DNA of 6,948 bases from Nitriliruptoraceae bacterium (GTDB lineage: Bacteria > Actinomycetota > Nitriliruptoria > Nitriliruptorales > Nitriliruptoraceae), in assembly GCA_003554005.1 (NCBI GenBank), contig PWEU01000107.1, forward strand, positions 1 through 6,948, read 5' to 3'. Below the pieces are notes generated by a model. That model saw nothing but the letters and a program-made list of their open reading frames with translations. It was not told where the DNA came from and did no database searches. A program made the position numbers and the translations under genes. Below are positions 6,427 to 6,948 of the stretch, in pieces. Numbering within the stretch: position 1 is the first letter of the stretch; every line of letters begins with the position of its first letter.

Positions 6427-6948
6427 TGTGGTTCACGTGGCTGATCGTCGCTGTCGCCCTGGAGCGGCTCGCCGAGCTGGTGGTGTCCAAGCGCAACGCG
6501 GCGTGGAGCTTCGCGCGGGGCGGTGTGGAGTCGGGACGACGGCACTACGTCGTGATGGTGGTGCTGCACACGGGGCTGCTGGTCGGCGCGCTGGTCGAGG
6601 TGTGGCTGCGGCGACCCGCGTTCGTGCCGGCGCTGGGATGGACGATGCTCGCGCTGGTGCTGGCCTCCCAAGCGCTTCGCTGGTGGTGCATCACCACGCT
6701 CGGCCGGCAGTGGAACACCCGGGTGATCGTCGCACCCGGGCTGCCGCGGGTCACCAGCGGCCCGTACCGCTTCCTGTCCCACCCCAACTACGTCGCCGTC
6801 GTCATCGAGGGCTTCGCGCTGCCGCTCGTCCACTCGGCCTGGATCACGGCCCTCGTGTTCACGGTCTGCAACGCGGGGTTGCTGGCGGTGCGGATCCGGG
6901 TCGAGAACCGGGCGCTGACCTCGATGCCCGCTCCCGCAGCCCCCGGAG
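6423..6948 (+). CDS. isoprenylcysteine carboxyl methyltransferase-family O-methyltransferase (C-terminus outside window)
   Basis: The frame runs from ATG 6423 to the right edge with no stop, giving 175 residues. The ATG shares ATGA with the synthase stop and has GGAG eight bases upstream (6411-6414). A second ATG follows at 6426. The protein is hydrophobic, with helices near residues 3-20, 42-62, 68-88, 123-137 and 139-156. The ICMT/PEMT signature is clear: SGPYRFLSHPNYVAVVIEG (112-130) and RIRVENRAL (157-165), which form the S-adenosylmethionine site in the family. Small bacterial relatives next to type III synthases (SrsB, BpsB) methylate the hydroxyl of alkylresorcinols or alkylpyrones at the membrane, and that is the likely job here rather than protein methylation. 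At 175 residues ending in a Pro/Ala tail it is close to the usual length, so only a short piece is probably missing. Confidence 0.9.
   Translation, partial: MMWFTWLIVAVALERLAELVVSKRNAAWSFARGGVESGRRHYVVMVVLHTGLLVGALVEVWLRRPAFVPALGWTMLALVLASQALRWWCITTLGRQWNTRVIVAPGLPRVTSGPYRFLSHPNYVAVVIEGFALPLVHSAWITALVFTVCNAGLLAVRIRVENRALTSMPAPAAPG

Overview
The window is a high-GC bacterial segment. Every recognisable gene lies on the + strand, third codon positions are strongly G/C, and stops are almost all TGA. Codon use, gene families and short overlapping starts fit an actinomycete-type Actinomycetota genome. The sequence alone does not fix the genus. I see no RNA genes, CRISPR array, insertion sequence or phage genes.

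Layout. (1) From base 1 to 1852 there is a LytS/LytT-type two-component pair. The sensor kinase is cut by the left window edge and is followed 28 bases later by a LytTR response regulator. The kinase has proline in place of the histidine that normally accepts phosphate. (2) From about 1931 to 3039 lies the wreck of an MFS transporter. Its first membrane helix is missing, it has two in-frame TAG stops, and it shifts frame at a run of eight G. The two TAG codons each sit inside one arm of an imperfect inverted repeat. (3) From 3040 to 3320 there is a non-coding gap with a plausible promoter and a short dyad next to the next gene's ribosome binding site. (4) From 3321 to the right edge runs a tight four-gene operon: UbiA-type prenyltransferase, geranylgeranyl-reductase-family flavoprotein, type III polyketide synthase, and isoprenylcysteine-methyltransferase-family O-methyltransferase (its extreme C-terminus is cut by the window). 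Each of the last three genes overlaps the one before it by 4 or 13 bases.

How the parts fit. The type III synthase probably makes an alkylresorcinol or alkylpyrone from a fatty acyl starter. The membrane methyltransferase would O-methylate it, as in the srs (Streptomyces) and bps (Bacillus) phenolic-lipid clusters. UbiA would attach an isoprenyl group. The flavoprotein would either reduce the prenyl double bonds or hydroxylate the ring. This gene combination resembles the agq cluster of Actinoplanes missouriensis, which makes alkyl-O-dihydrogeranyl-methoxyhydroquinones, so a prenylated, methylated phenolic lipid or quinone is the best guess. The upstream sensor and transporter module appears to be decaying beside an intact biosynthetic operon.
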